Shown here piece by piece: positions 32,053 through 43,693 of a stretch of DNA of 64,000 nt. The position numbers and the translations under genes are program-made. The notes under the pieces were generated by a model that had not been told where the DNA came from, did not search any database, and saw nothing but the letters and a program-made list of their open reading frames with translations. Where the stretch lies: assembly GCA_036346225.1 (NCBI GenBank), contig JARFIW010001745.1, positions 62,001 to 126,000 on the forward strand. The letters run 5' to 3'. The first letter of the stretch is position 1; every line of letters starts with the position of its first letter. The DNA comes from Platerodrilus igneus (Eukaryota > Arthropoda > Insecta > Coleoptera > Lycidae).

Positions 32053-34500
32053 ATGGCGTCTAAATCTGATAAAGAAGCCCTTGTAAAAAATAAATTAATG
32101 TTTGCTCTACAAACCATTCGTTCAAATGTTGAGACGACCCTTAAAAATTTAAACGGTATCACTTTTTCTGATTCTTCTCAGCAGTTTGTTTTTAGCATAC
32201 ACACTTTTCATAAATCTGTTACAGCTACTGGGGAAGTCACTTATCCTTCTTCGAATTCCGAACCAGAAGTGGATACTTCCGTTGTTACACTTCCTATGTG
32301 CTACGTGCAGTGACGTAGTCTAAAAAAAACCAAAAAGAAACAGTATAACCGGGGCTCAATCGACGAGTGGGCGGGGTATTATACATATAAACAAGTAAAG
32401 GAAAGCCTGCAATAAATAGAAAACAAAATATACACTCACTCATTCAAACTCAAAACAAAGCATACAAATAAAAGAAACCTATAATTACACACAATATATA
32501 CGAAGTATCGTAGTACCAAAAGGAAACCAACAATCATTACACACTAAACCTAGCAAAAAATATAAAAAAAAACAAATTATTTTATAAATGGTGAGCTGCC
32601 GGATTTAGGTTACTACCCTAAATTGATTTTTAACCAAAAAATAAAGAAAAACGAAGTTACCTTTCTAAAACCAACAGCTCTCAATCAGCATAGTAAATCT
32701 AAAACTAAGCCTATAAATATAATGGCACCAACGTTTTCAAATGTGCCAGCCACTCTTTAAACCATTTTTATAATTAAATCGTACATTTTTTTTAGTTATT
32801 TTAAACAAATGGCACTGCATTAATATAATGCTAATTAATGCCAAAATAGTTCAATGATTTTCATATAGACGAATTAAATATGAAAATGCACGAGCTTAAA
32901 CAGTAAAATCCAAATCGATATGGTCTTGGTCTCGACGTAAGTAGTGAAGGAAACACTCGCCCTCGAGTTGCTTCTCTAATGACGGAGCGAAACAGAGGGC
33001 GCGTGATCAGCCTTGGGGTGGACCTCTCATCACAACAAGGGGCGACCATTCGTTGTGGCTTTAAAGGCCGCCGAAAAGGGCTAGAGTAATTACAAGTAAA
33101 AATTAATTTAATTTCGTCGAAAAGTACAATTGTGTAAAAACCCTACATACTCACCACGCCGTATTGCGTGCGCAAAATTTGTATAGCGAAAACGACACGG
33201 AGAAAACCAGAATAGATGTGTTCGTCTTGTTATTCGAGAATAAAGTGAACGTTCATTACGTTTAACTCAGGACCAGAGCTCGAAATAATATTCTGTTGTT
33301 ATCGAACGATTAAACTGGAAAACCCGAGTTTATATCGGATAGTACGCGGCTTTAATTTAAGGAATTCTTTCAATGAACAACACATAAAATCAATTATCAG
33401 ATACCTAGAACCCATTATCACATATTTAATTTTAACATAAACTTGCCGTTGAGGAGTTCTTAGAAATGATGTTTATTAGTAATTAGACTCTAGGATTTAA
33501 CCACAGAAGTCGAATTTATACAACCAGATAATGAATTATCATGTGAAAGGGTTATTTTAAATTGACTAAATTAATTTTCGCTTTTAACGCCAAAGAGATT
33601 TGAATTGAAAATTATTGTAATTAATTTATGCTGAAAATAAACGTAACATATGGCTTCTACTAAATTGTACTCGATTACTGAATTAAATACCTCATTCTCT
33701 GGTGAAGGATCTCTACCTGAATATTTGTTAATATAAATGAACTCTGCATTTTTCGTAATATTTGTACTTCTGAACTACTTACTGAGAATGCTCTAGCAAT
33801 CTTTCGAGCCCATCAAAGTTCTCCTAACTGTTGGAAAGACGTTGTCGATTTACTAAAGGCCGAATTTTTAGCACTTGACTATAATAAACGCCTACTGCAC
33901 GAAATAGATACCAAAACTGTGGGTTCTACTAAGACCATTGGCTCATACATAGACACAATGCAAGGTTTATTCTTATTACTGTCCGTTCCCTTATCCGAAC
34001 CGCAACTATTAGAGATTCTGCAAAACAATCTAGTCGCGTACTATCAATCTTCTTTAGCAATAGTAGAAATTACTCCTATTGCACAATTAGTATCTCGGGG
34101 AAAATATTAGCATTTAGTAAGTATTCTGTAGACATTTTCGGACTACCGCCTTCTAGAATTTATTAGAACCTTCTTTAGCGTACGTGCCTTCTTCGACTAC
34201 GATTACCAATCCTGCGGTTACTTTTACTAATCCTACCTGAATCACATCTGCTTCTCGGATCAATTTACTTCATGTTGCTACTCACCTTTCAATTAACGCA
34301 AAACCTGATATTACTAAAATTTCGAATGCCACTTGTGGAACTTTAACTTCGAACATTAAGTGTTGGAATTGTGATCAAGCTAGACACAAGTCTCTTCTCT
34401 ACCCCCACTCCCAACACTCACACTGCTATAGTTCCGGAAAATCTAATGCCACCCGCCACAATTTAAACTACAGGACAAGTCGTTAAGTGAAGTTCGGGGC
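32053..34500 (+). pseudogene. gag: gypsy-1 gag, split by a solo LTR
   Basis: The likely start is the ATG at 32053 (MASKSDKEALVKNKLMFALQ). The frame is open to the LTR insertion point and continues in frame after it, once the LTR and one TATG copy are discounted. The second part has FSGEGSLPEYL (near 33697), a stop at about 33735, and then, after a shift, a retrotrans_gag-like segment with SSPNCWKDVVDLLKAEFLAL and SYIDTMQGLFLLL (about 33790-34111). A knuckle begins CWNCDQARHKS at about 34362. Stops at 34108-34110 and elsewhere make it dead. Confidence 0.82.
32299..33648 (+). mobile_element. Solo LTR, family LTR-A, inserted in gypsy-1 gag
   Basis: A 1350 bp unit starting TGCTACGTG and ending ACGTAACA, flanked by the 4 bp duplication TATG (32295-32298 and 33649-33652). 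It has the family blocks: GGGGCTCAATCGACGAGTGG near the start, CTCACCACGCCGTATTGCGTGC near 33150, and ACGCCAAAGAGATTTGAATT near the end. The gag frame resumes exactly across it. Its own interior carries no intact frame. Confidence 0.95.
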
Positions 34501-34689
34501 GTATTAGCTCCTAAGATGACTACAAACAAGTCTTTGACAGAAAGACAAACGTTCTATTGTAGCAGAAACTAGTAAGGCTAATTGGGTTGGTAATCAGAAA
34601 ACAAGGTTAACCTCGAATTGAATGAGAGATTCGAATCATTTCCATGCAAGTTTTGTAACAAAGAAAAGTGATTATATAGCCTGCGAATA

Positions 34690-35690
34690 TTTGCTAACAC
34701 AAACGATTGCATTAGTGGTATGTGTATAGATTAGTTCAATGGATTAATCTGTACAAATACAGTACTTCATCAATGTTGCTAAAAGATTTATGCAAATATT
34801 TGGGATTGTGGCAAATAAGAATTTAATTTGCAAACGATTGCATTAGTAATATATGTATAGATTAGTTTAATGGATTATTCTGTGCAAATACAGTAACTAA
34901 TCAATGTTAATAGAAGATTTATGCTAATATTTGAGATTGAGACCAATAGGAATTTAATTTGTAAACGATTACATTACGTTGAACGGATTCAACTAATAGA
35001 TTTATACAAATATTACCTTAAATTAGTGGGAGAATTTACATGTGTATTCCTTATGAGAGGAAAGGAAACATTTTAATGGAGTAATCGTGAGTATATATAC
35101 TATAGTGAATACTTTTACTAGATGTGCGAATATTAAATAACAGTGAAAGTTTTACTGTGATATAAAGACAAATAAGAATTTAATTTGCACACGATTGCAT
35201 TAGTAGTATATGTATAGATTAGTTTAAGGTAGTAATCTATGCAAATACAGCACTTAATCAATGTTACTTGAATATTTATGCTACTATTTGAAATTTAGAC
35301 AAATAAGAATTTAATTTCTAAACGATTGCATTAAGTTAGTTGGATTATTCTAGTAGATTTATGTAAATATTGTCTTAAATTAGCGGAAGAATTTGCAGAT
35401 TCGGTGGTCTTTTGGAAGGATGCCGAGGTTCTGCGGAAGGATCCCGAAGTCTGACGGTTGAGATCAGGGTGTCGAGAGCATAATCCACGCCAGAGGTTTA
35501 AAATGACTAGTTAAAGAAAACTATTGTGCAGATTTAAAATACTGTTTTAGGTGTGCGAATATTTGCTAATATGGTGGAAGGGTATACTGTACGATAAAGG
35601 CAAATTAGAATTTAATTAAATTAGCCATGCTTAGGGTTAAAGAATGCTCAGTTGAAGAAAAATATTGTGCAGATTTTAAGATTTTTTTTT
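34690..35690 (+). repeat. Diverged tandem repeat array inside gypsy-1
   Basis: The phrase AAACGATTGCATTA recurs at about 34706, 34828, 34958 (ATTACATTA), 35184 and 35317. It is usually preceded by AATAAGAATTTAATTTG and followed by GTATAGATTAGTTTAA, with ATTTATGC(T/A)AATATTTG between units. Spacing is about 122-133 bp with one gap of 226. The array sits where the protease should be, between gag and RT. Confidence 0.8.
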
Positions 35691-35789
35691 ACCACGGGTA
35701 CAAAAATTTGAAAAATTAACCTTAGAATTTCCTATGTTAGATCCCATAACAAAACTGTTTTTTTTGTCAGAACATACATAGTTTACCTA

Positions 35790-36780
35790 CTCCTTTCTGC
35801 TTTGACTATAGACTCCTAAACGAGATTCCCTGTCATGATAGCTACTCATTGCTGATTAATAACAAAATTTTGAATTTGCTGAGAGATGCAAATTGTATCT
35901 CTTCAATAAACCTTCGGAATGCACTTCAAGACAACGTTCAGCGTTTTCAAAGACACAGTTTCGATTTGTCACCGCACCTTACGGTTTCTGGAACGCAGAG
36001 TAGACTCAACAGTGCTAATTGTGCTAATAGGAAAATTTAATCCTGACTTCGTAATATTTGAAAAACGTGTTTAGCTATTGATAGTTGTCAACAACCACCT
36101 GCCACAGGCAAATTCGACGATAAATTTGGAAAGATGCTAGTTCTTTAAAAAACTTTAAAATTTCTCGGGTATATTGTCAGCTCAATCTTGTTTAGCTCTG
36201 GCTCGAAGTTTTCCTGATGCTAATTTTTTTGTCCAAAAAATACTGCTTAAGTTAAATGGTTTGCGGGCTTATGTACTTAGTATACGAGATTTGTAAAAGA
36301 CTTTTCTGTTTCGATAATACCTATTGATAATCTAATCAAGAGGAAGAAATAAAAGACATCCACGTTGTTTAGATCACGGAGGCAAAGACGTCGTTTGTTC
36401 AGATCTGCCCCGCTGCTGTCGCGATCAGATTTTTTCTGTACCATTTGATATTGAGATTGATGCTAATAATGAGGGCCTGTGTGTCGTCTTGCTGCAGACT
36501 ATTGATGGTGAGAAGCGTGTAATTTTATATGCCAGTAAACCTTTGAGTCGTTTTGAAGAAGCTACTCTACTCTGCCTAGCGGTTGAGTTTGTTATCAAAA
36601 ACTGGGTAGAAGGTATTTAATTCACTGTCATTACAGATCACTACTAACTGACAATTATGGTTGAATTACAGCTCGCTATGTGGTTAGTTTGTTTGGGACA
36701 ACACTCGTTTGATCTAGTTTATCACAAGGGGAAATACAACATAGGTATGGTTTGTCTCAGTTGTGTTCACTTCGAAACCG
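35790..36780 (+). pseudogene. pol: gypsy-1 reverse transcriptase and RNase H relic
   Basis: FCFDYRLLNEIPCHDSYSLL (about 35795-35860), then LLRDANCISSINLRNAL, correspond to the RT fingers/palm of gypsy-2 (FCFDERAFNDITKHDSYPLP at about 48095). The catalytic YLDD segment is gone. LNFSGYI-like and RFVKDF motifs follow near 36150-36310. RNase H is seen as FDIEIDANNEGLCVVLLQ (about 36442-36496), with D-A-N in place of D-A-S, then YASKPLSRFEEATL and VITDHY. Many stops. Confidence 0.8.
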
Positions 36781-36879
36781 CCTGCGAAATCAAATTAGAG
36801 AATACAGACGTATCGAATTTAGATCCTTGATGCATTACTTATAAAAAGGATTTTGGCATCACTCACGATCTAACTCCAG

Positions 36880-37560
36880 TTTAAAATTAAAAATGATATA
36901 ATATATAAGTTCATCCCGTCTAACTTTCCTATCTCTTCTAACATAGTTGTTTGGAAGCACCTTGTGCCAAATGCGTTCATGTCACGATTCTATTAATCAG
37001 GTTGTTTTGGATTTTCCAAACCTGTCTTTTGTGTTCAAGAAAACTATTATTTGCCTAAGATAAGCGCTGTCGTTTTGAAGTTTTACATAGAGTACCAGAA
37101 ATGCGAGGTACAAAAGCAGTTGTATACGTTCTCCGTTGGCCACATGGGAAAAGAGAGGTTAGAGAAGATTTTTTCAAGCAATTGCAATAGATGTGATAGA
37201 ACCATTCTCTTGTTTCAAATTTAGTAATAAGTGTTTTCTCACAGTGTGTTCTAAGGTTTTGGTTATTTATTATAAAAAAACTTATTTTAATGAGTGTTTA
37301 CTGTAAAAAAGTATTATGTTGATATGTGGCGTGTCGCAGTTTGTTATTTGCGACAATGGACTGCAGTTTTTAAGTCGAATGTTCAAGCACCTAAGTGAAA
37401 AGTTTGAAATTATAAACATTTGGTTTAATGCACTGTACTCTCGGCACTGTTATAATTTAGAAAACGCGTAAGCCATTTTTAACGTTGGAGATACAGTTTG
37501 GAGAACCAGAAAAGTTTTGTTGAGTGCGGGAAATCAGTTTACTACAATGTTTGCTCTTAT
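36880..37560 (+). pseudogene. pol: gypsy-1 integrase relic
   Basis: GVSQFVICDNGLQF (about 37325-37365) carries the second catalytic Asp and matches GVPKFVICDNGSQF of gypsy-2. It is followed by IINIWFNALYSRHCYN, where the downstream Glu region has been deleted. NVGDTVWRTRKVLLSAGN (about 37482-37535) is the C-terminal tail segment. Shifts and deletions throughout. Confidence 0.8.
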
Positions 37561-37811
37561 GTCTGTAGATAATCTGTTTAATTTAGAGCAGGGTTTTAAT
37601 TACTTCTATAGGTAAATAGGTACAAGGACAGCACGAGGTAAGAGGTAAGCTTTATTGACTGCTATCTAAGTTCCAAGACGCTTTGTTTTCACATGTTTGT
37701 TCTACTAATAATTTGAAAAGTAATTGTGGACTCACATTTATGTAAAAAATGGCCGGCTGTAATTTTTAATTCAGTCTGTTCTCAAATTAGTACTTATTGT
37801 TTCATATAATT
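37561..37811. other. Non-coding end of gypsy-1
   Basis: AT-rich, no LTR recognised. Confidence 0.4.
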
Positions 37812-39057
37812 TGTTATGTTTACATTTGACGGTAAGTTAAAACTTCACCCTTTTGATTCACTATTCATTTACTTAGGCTCTGTTCAAATCCTCCAACAAC
37901 ACTCGGTGTATTAGACCTTCCTAAAATAAATACGCTTTCTAGTAAATTCCAATTTCAAATCTACTTGCTTTAAAAAGAAAAAATTATCCTATAAATTAAA
38001 TAGCCTACACCCTGTTATAGGTCTCCGTGAACTGGCTATATATTACGATAGCGTATAGTTACTGTCTCTATTGTTTCAGTCTAAAGACTCATTGAAATAA
38101 TGAATCCTACTTTACCGATAAAGCTTGTTTCGAATTGCTAATCACCTTCGTATGTTTGATAATACCGGGATGAATGTAAATCGGTGCTATCAAACAAGTT
38201 AATAATTATTCTTTTCTGCATACGACGAAGAGCAATTGTCGATTTCGTTCTTTGAAAAATTTTCGAGCACACGCTGTGTGCTTCTTCTTCCGGTGGACCT
38301 GACAGCCCATTGAATTGCCGTTCATTTTGTTATGAGAGGACGCCCACACTGAAGGATCTAGAGCTCCTTTGCTCCACCCTGTCGTTATCGAAGGTGTGAT
38401 CCATACCTACACCGTGGACGCTCGGTTGAGTGTTTATGCACTAATATCTTGTATGGTTCCTGTGAAATTGGTCAATACGGTATATCTATCAGGCTCTACG
38501 TGATAACTAATCGTAGTATTTTAAAATGATTATCGTCAAGTGAGATGATATTTGTTATTAATATTGTATTTATCGTGACCATCCTATATGTTTAACTGTA
38601 TGTTTACCAGGATAATCTAGAACTGTGGGTTTTCCTTTTTTTTGAGTTGTAAATTTTTGGTTAGTTAAGACATCGTACCAATGTTGTATATGTACCTATA
38701 GGTTTACGATGATAATTTAGAGCTGTGTATTTAAAGTTGTAATTTTTTTGTTTGGATAGTTAAGATTTGTATTGTCCTAAAAGCTGCAGCTCGCTATGTT
38801 AAATAGTATTTTTTTGTTTGTTTTTTTTGCTATATGTACAATACATATTGATCTTTAGTCTTTGAGTATACTACTCTTTTATGTTTCCCCAAAATGTCAC
38901 TTACATTAATTTATAAATATTAATAAGTATGTTTAGTTTCTTATTTTTATTTCAGACTTTCCTTTAATTTTTTTGTATTAGTAAGACCGCGCCTACTTAC
39001 CGATTGAGCCCGGTCTTTGTTTTCTTTGTCTTCTAGGCTACGTCAATGTACGTAGCA
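37812..39057 (-). mobile_element. LTR-A copy, minus orientation, old
   Basis: The right end is diagnostic: CCGATTGAGCCCGGTC at 39000-39015 and a perfect palindromic terminus GCTACGT-ACATTG-ACGTAGC (read on the minus strand; 39037-39056). Inside, the GAGCTGCAG and CAGCTCTAAATTATC blocks match the other copies in order. The left end TGTTATGTTT at 37812 is a fair match to TGTTACGTTC. Flanks AATT and TATT differ at one base, so a decayed 4 bp duplication is possible but unproved. Confidence 0.65.
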
Positions 39058-40936
39058 TATTTCTACAAAAGACTCAATATATTCTGGTAATTTCTAATAT
39101 TAAACAAAGTTAAAGAATGCTGTTAAATTAACCACTTTAAGTAGGACCACAATACTGGTGCGATACTTTGTAAGAAAGTAGTGTGGCTTAATGTCAGAAT
39201 ATGTTCACTTTTGAAGTTGTATCAAATTGTTTAAGTTTTTTTCTGTCATTATAAAAAGCAACTTTAATTTTTTAATATTTTAAAAAAAAATCATACTATA
39301 TCCTTTCAATTAGCTTTATTAACTATTCTATACCTATTAGCAAATTTACTTTATACGGATACATTAAATTAGGAAAACATGTAACAATTACGAATTTGTC
39401 CTTAATTAATATACGCCTTTGTAATTATCATTTATTTATAAAGAACCTTTATGGTATTAAAAGTGTAAAATTTCAGTTTCTTAAAAATAATGCTTATTCG
39501 TTACATACGACTCCTTCTATGTTCATGGAGTTACAATGACCTTCCAGTTACCGTAATATCCGTGTAGATGCATGAATTAATTTCCTTGCGCGTGCTCCCG
39601 GAGTAGTGTTTTAGTGCTCAATTCCATTTTAAACAACAGGATGTAAAAGAGACAAGTTTTTGCTGCAAAGTAAAGAAGTTGTCCGTGATCATGCTGCCCG
39701 ACCGGCGAACCGCCTGGTCGCTTAGGATTGCTTGGCTATTATGATGGCAACGATCACTAAAACACGACCTATGAAATGATCAACGTATAATTAGGAAAGA
39801 CATCATCACGGTATGTAACTATTTCATTCAGTATTTAAATTAATTCCTTGGTTTCTGTAGTGCAAGCCTTTTTACCTTATCATGTCGCATGGCTACATTT
39901 TAATTGTTATTGGCAAGAGTATTGCATTTTAAGTATTAAACAGATTCCGTAGAAATGTATTGAAAGCATCCTGTCGTATACCACACCTGAACGTGCTTAT
40001 GAACTAGAAAACAAGTTATATCTTCCTATGCGCAATCAAAGGTCACACCTGTCGTTATAGTGGAGCTCACAAATGGTTGCGGTGGTACAGCGTCTATTCT
40101 TGGATTGGTGAATATGATTTCTTACTAAATTTCATATATCTGGCGAATATTTTTTTTGTGGAGATGTAATTCTTTTGCAAACTTTATATAATGGTTTAAA
40201 TTAGCTTACGCCTGTAATGTTTCAAAATTAATAGTTTGATGTAATGTAATTATTCGAAACAACGTAAACTTTAAAGATAACTTACTTAGAATAAAAGGTC
40301 AGAGTTCAATGTGTTGTAACTAAGCAGGTGACATTCGATCTTTGTTTGTCACATTGTACGAACTAGTTTTTTTTAAGTATAATTGTAATCCAGATTATGT
40401 TATACCATAAGGAAATTTGCTAATTCATTCAAGAAATAAATTTTTATTAAATTCAAGTCCGATCGTATATGAAATAAGTCATTTCATTTATTAAATTTTG
40501 TAAGCCAAACCAGGATCCTATTTTAGTAACTAGTAAAGGTGGTATCAGATTAATACTAACTCAATATTCTTCTTAAAGAAGTTTAATAAATAAAATTGTT
40601 GAAATACTTAACACTAATAAGACATAATACTTGACTATTACTATATTTTGTTGGATACCAAACCTGGATATTTGTAAATTTGTATAAACGATGTATATTT
40701 GTATATTTCTTTAAACCAATAGAAAGTGGACAAAGTTATTTCAAAGCTTTCTTTCATTGTAGTCAACAATAATTTTTCTATAAAAGCAAGTAACCAGATT
40801 CATAAAATTTTTGAAGTGTAGAAAGTAAGATCATGTATATTGTATTGGTAAGATATACTTCTTTTTTGGGAGATAATTTTAACTTGCTAATCTGTCTGGA
40901 ATTTACTTTTGTGATAAAGTAACTAGGTTCTAATGT
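39058..40936. other. Non-coding, nothing recognised
   Basis: 1.9 kb AT-rich DNA without a domain-bearing frame or clear repeat. Confidence 0.5.
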
Positions 40937-40940
40937 AGCT

Positions 40941-42909
40941 TGTAACGATTTTATTTTCTGTCATTATGTCTACAAATTTTTTACCTATTTAATTAATAAT
41001 AACCAACTTAATGCATAATGATGCTATACAATCTAAGAAATACATATTACATATTGTCAAATACAATATTAACTTTCAATTCGGAAGTGTAAAATTTTAA
41101 ATTATGCGGTGACAAAAGATACTTTTTGTTAGTGTCACCTTAAGAGTTCCCTCTGTTAGACAATTGTAAGATTAAGGTTGTTGTCAGGCGGTAACCCGCG
41201 TGATATTATCACTTCCAACTCAGCTGTCGTCAGAAGAGGTCAATTGTTCCTTGAACGCAAGGACGATGACGTTTATTGAATCCACGTGTTGGAAGCACAC
41301 GAAGTTTAAATTGTCTTCTTGATACGATATCGTCTCGGCGACGCGCACTTTTGTTGTCCACACTTGCTGGAAAATAGCTCGCAGATGATGAGACGATATT
41401 TTGTTTGAAGGGCCTTTGGTTAACATGCAACTTTTAGAAATGAGCTTTTGGTTAACATGAAATTTTTAGTTAGCATGCAATTATAGTTAACATGCGACGT
41501 AGAAAAATTTAGGAAAATTTAAGAAGTATAACAAATTTATTTGGATAAGAAATGAAACTTATCAGTATTTAGTAAAGTTTAACCTTTGTACGAATGTTGA
41601 TTTGGCGTGCATCAATTATTTAATATGGACGCTGTGATATGGTTTGGAATTTCAGTATGCAGATAATTTGGTTGTATGGAATTGGACATTCCTGTATTTA
41701 AGTGCTGAGGCAAGTTGCCTAGCAGGTATTTTTCCATCGGATGAACATCTGGTATGTAAATTTACTTTCATATATGTCAGCTGTCGCATGGATATATCAG
41801 ACAAACATTTTTTTGTTTGATCACGTGATCTGAACTTCAAGTTAGGTGAATGACAGATTATTTATTTTCAAATTAAGCAACAGGAATCTGTAAATTTTCA
41901 CTTAAATCTTTTTATTAAATTAAGCAACAGGAAACTGTTAATTTTCACTTTAAATCTTTTATTAATACATATAATATACCGTAGATGTCATTATGAGATA
42001 AGAAAAGTTAAATTCTTTATTTTATAAAAATTGAATTAATTATTTGAAACACGATTTACTCAAATCTAAGAAATTATATTTTTACATTTCATATTTCACT
42101 AATTGCTGAGTGGAATATTTTTGTGAGGTTAAGTAGTACTACCAAACCAACCGAAATTGTTACATATAGTTAATTATTCAGAAAGTAAACACATGCTCAC
42201 TCATTTATAAATAAATTTTGCTAAACATTTCTAATAGAAATTACCATGTTTTAACGGTGAGAAGTACTTATAATATCAAGTACTTATGTACATATTTTTC
42301 AAGAATTTAAATTAATCAAACTTATATTAAAGAAAAAAGATGTCTTGTAAATAACATGCTAATAAAGGAATAGATTTTTATTTTGGTCAAGACTAATCTT
42401 TTTAATTGGAATGAATGAAGGTTGATTCGAATTAATTTTTAAATTTTGGGTATAAATGCACAAACAGTTCTATCTTTGTTTAATCTGTTCACAGGTGTAG
42501 CAGTGCATCTATAAAGGTCAAAGTCGAGCCATAAGGTAAGAAACTTTAGGGATTGTGTTGCAGTAATAAATTCTATAGCGGTAATTGAATAAAGGTTTCC
42601 GCATTCGCCTTGTACAAGGGACTTGTAAGGTCTTCTTCGTATAGAAAAATTCGGTGGCGCCATATTCTTTACATTTTTGGTCGCAGTCCAACCCCGACCC
42701 ACAGCTCATGTTCTACCCAGAGCAAATAGTTCGACTAGCCGCTTAGCATTTTGAAGTTTCCTCATCTACGAGCCATTTTCCACCGAAACTTGCCGTGGGC
42801 TCTGTACACTTACTGGAAATCCTCGTCAAACTTTCTTGTGCCTTTCAGCTGGTCACATAGAAAAAAAACCTAATAGGAAAAATCCCTTAATATAAATAAA
42901 AAGGCTATA
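40941..42909 (+). repeat. gypsy-2 5' LTR
   Basis: Starts TGTAACGATT and ends GGCTATA, so it is TG...TA and not TG...CA. It matches 51837-53806 at roughly 98 percent by eye, with two large indels: about 47 bp present here at 42682-42729 and absent from the 3' LTR, and about 43 bp lacking here near 41430. Minus-strand frames at 42702-42439 and 41426-41220 recur in the other copies. Confidence 0.95.
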
Positions 42910-42911
42910 AA

Positions 42912-42930
42912 TAGCGCCCAACGTATAGGC
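42912..42930 (+). promoter_or_regulatory. Probable tRNA primer binding site of gypsy-2
   Basis: TAGCGCCCAACGTATAGG, 2 bp after the LTR. Many gypsy elements have TGGCGCCCAACGT here; the second and third positions differ (AG for GG after T). Confidence 0.55.
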
Positions 42931-43693
42931 CTCGATATCTGTACCAATTGTATAAGCACATAACGTGCAGGCTTCGATTGATTTTGCATGTTTACACTTG
43001 TTGATTCGTGAATCATTTACCCTAAGATTAATTTAGTCTATTGATGTTGTTCCACTGAAGTTTTAGTGCAGATTGTTTAATTGAGTTTAAATTGTAGTTA
43101 GTTAGCTAGTCTATTTTATGATGGCTGAGACCTATCAAGTAGTTTATTTGCATAAAGATGAATTGGATTACGAATTGAGAATCCGAGGAGTTGTTAGCAG
43201 CAGACCGATGCAGGATAAGAGGAAAATGTTAGGCCGATTATTAGCTAAAGAAACAGCAGTACCTGGTCGTTTAATAGATCCTTCCGCATATGTCGTAGAA
43301 TTTTCAGATAAACGTGACGAGATTGAGGTATCGATAGAATCAGTAAAAAATGTTTTATTAGAATTTGAAGGTGAGTTAGCAGACGCTACATTTAAGAGGA
43401 TACAGTCGAGATTAATACATCTTGATGGTCGAGTTAGGAGAATGAAAATCCCTTTAGATAATTCGGATGAGGTTACTTTATTTAACCCTTATAAGGCTGC
43501 AAAAATAACTTTACATACATGGCTACAGGTGTTACCCGGGTACCACAGTATATTTTACAGGATGTTAGGTGTGCTATCATAATCGCGTCAACTAAGATAC
43601 GCTTTACATTCATTCCTGCGATAGGAGAAGCATATGTTTAGTCTGAATTGTGATTTTATGTGGTGCGGTATACTGTTTAGCAGTGTTATAACA

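Larger units (their letters stand above)
32053..37560 (+). mobile_element. Ty3/gypsy element 1, heavily decayed, LTRs not found
   Basis: Gag, a CCHC-type knuckle, RT, RNase H and integrase relics occur in the right order and strand for a gypsy element, spread over 5.5 kb. They include a 1350 bp LTR-A solo copy (32299-33648) and about 1 kb of tandem repeats (34690-35690). The RT, RNase H and integrase motifs are closest by eye to those of gypsy element 2 at 40941-53806, so the two are relatives. Confidence 0.85.

Noticed and set aside
34690..35690. CRISPR-like spacing of repeats
   Set aside because: Units are diverged and over 120 bp long, have no unique spacers, and sit inside a eukaryotic retroelement.
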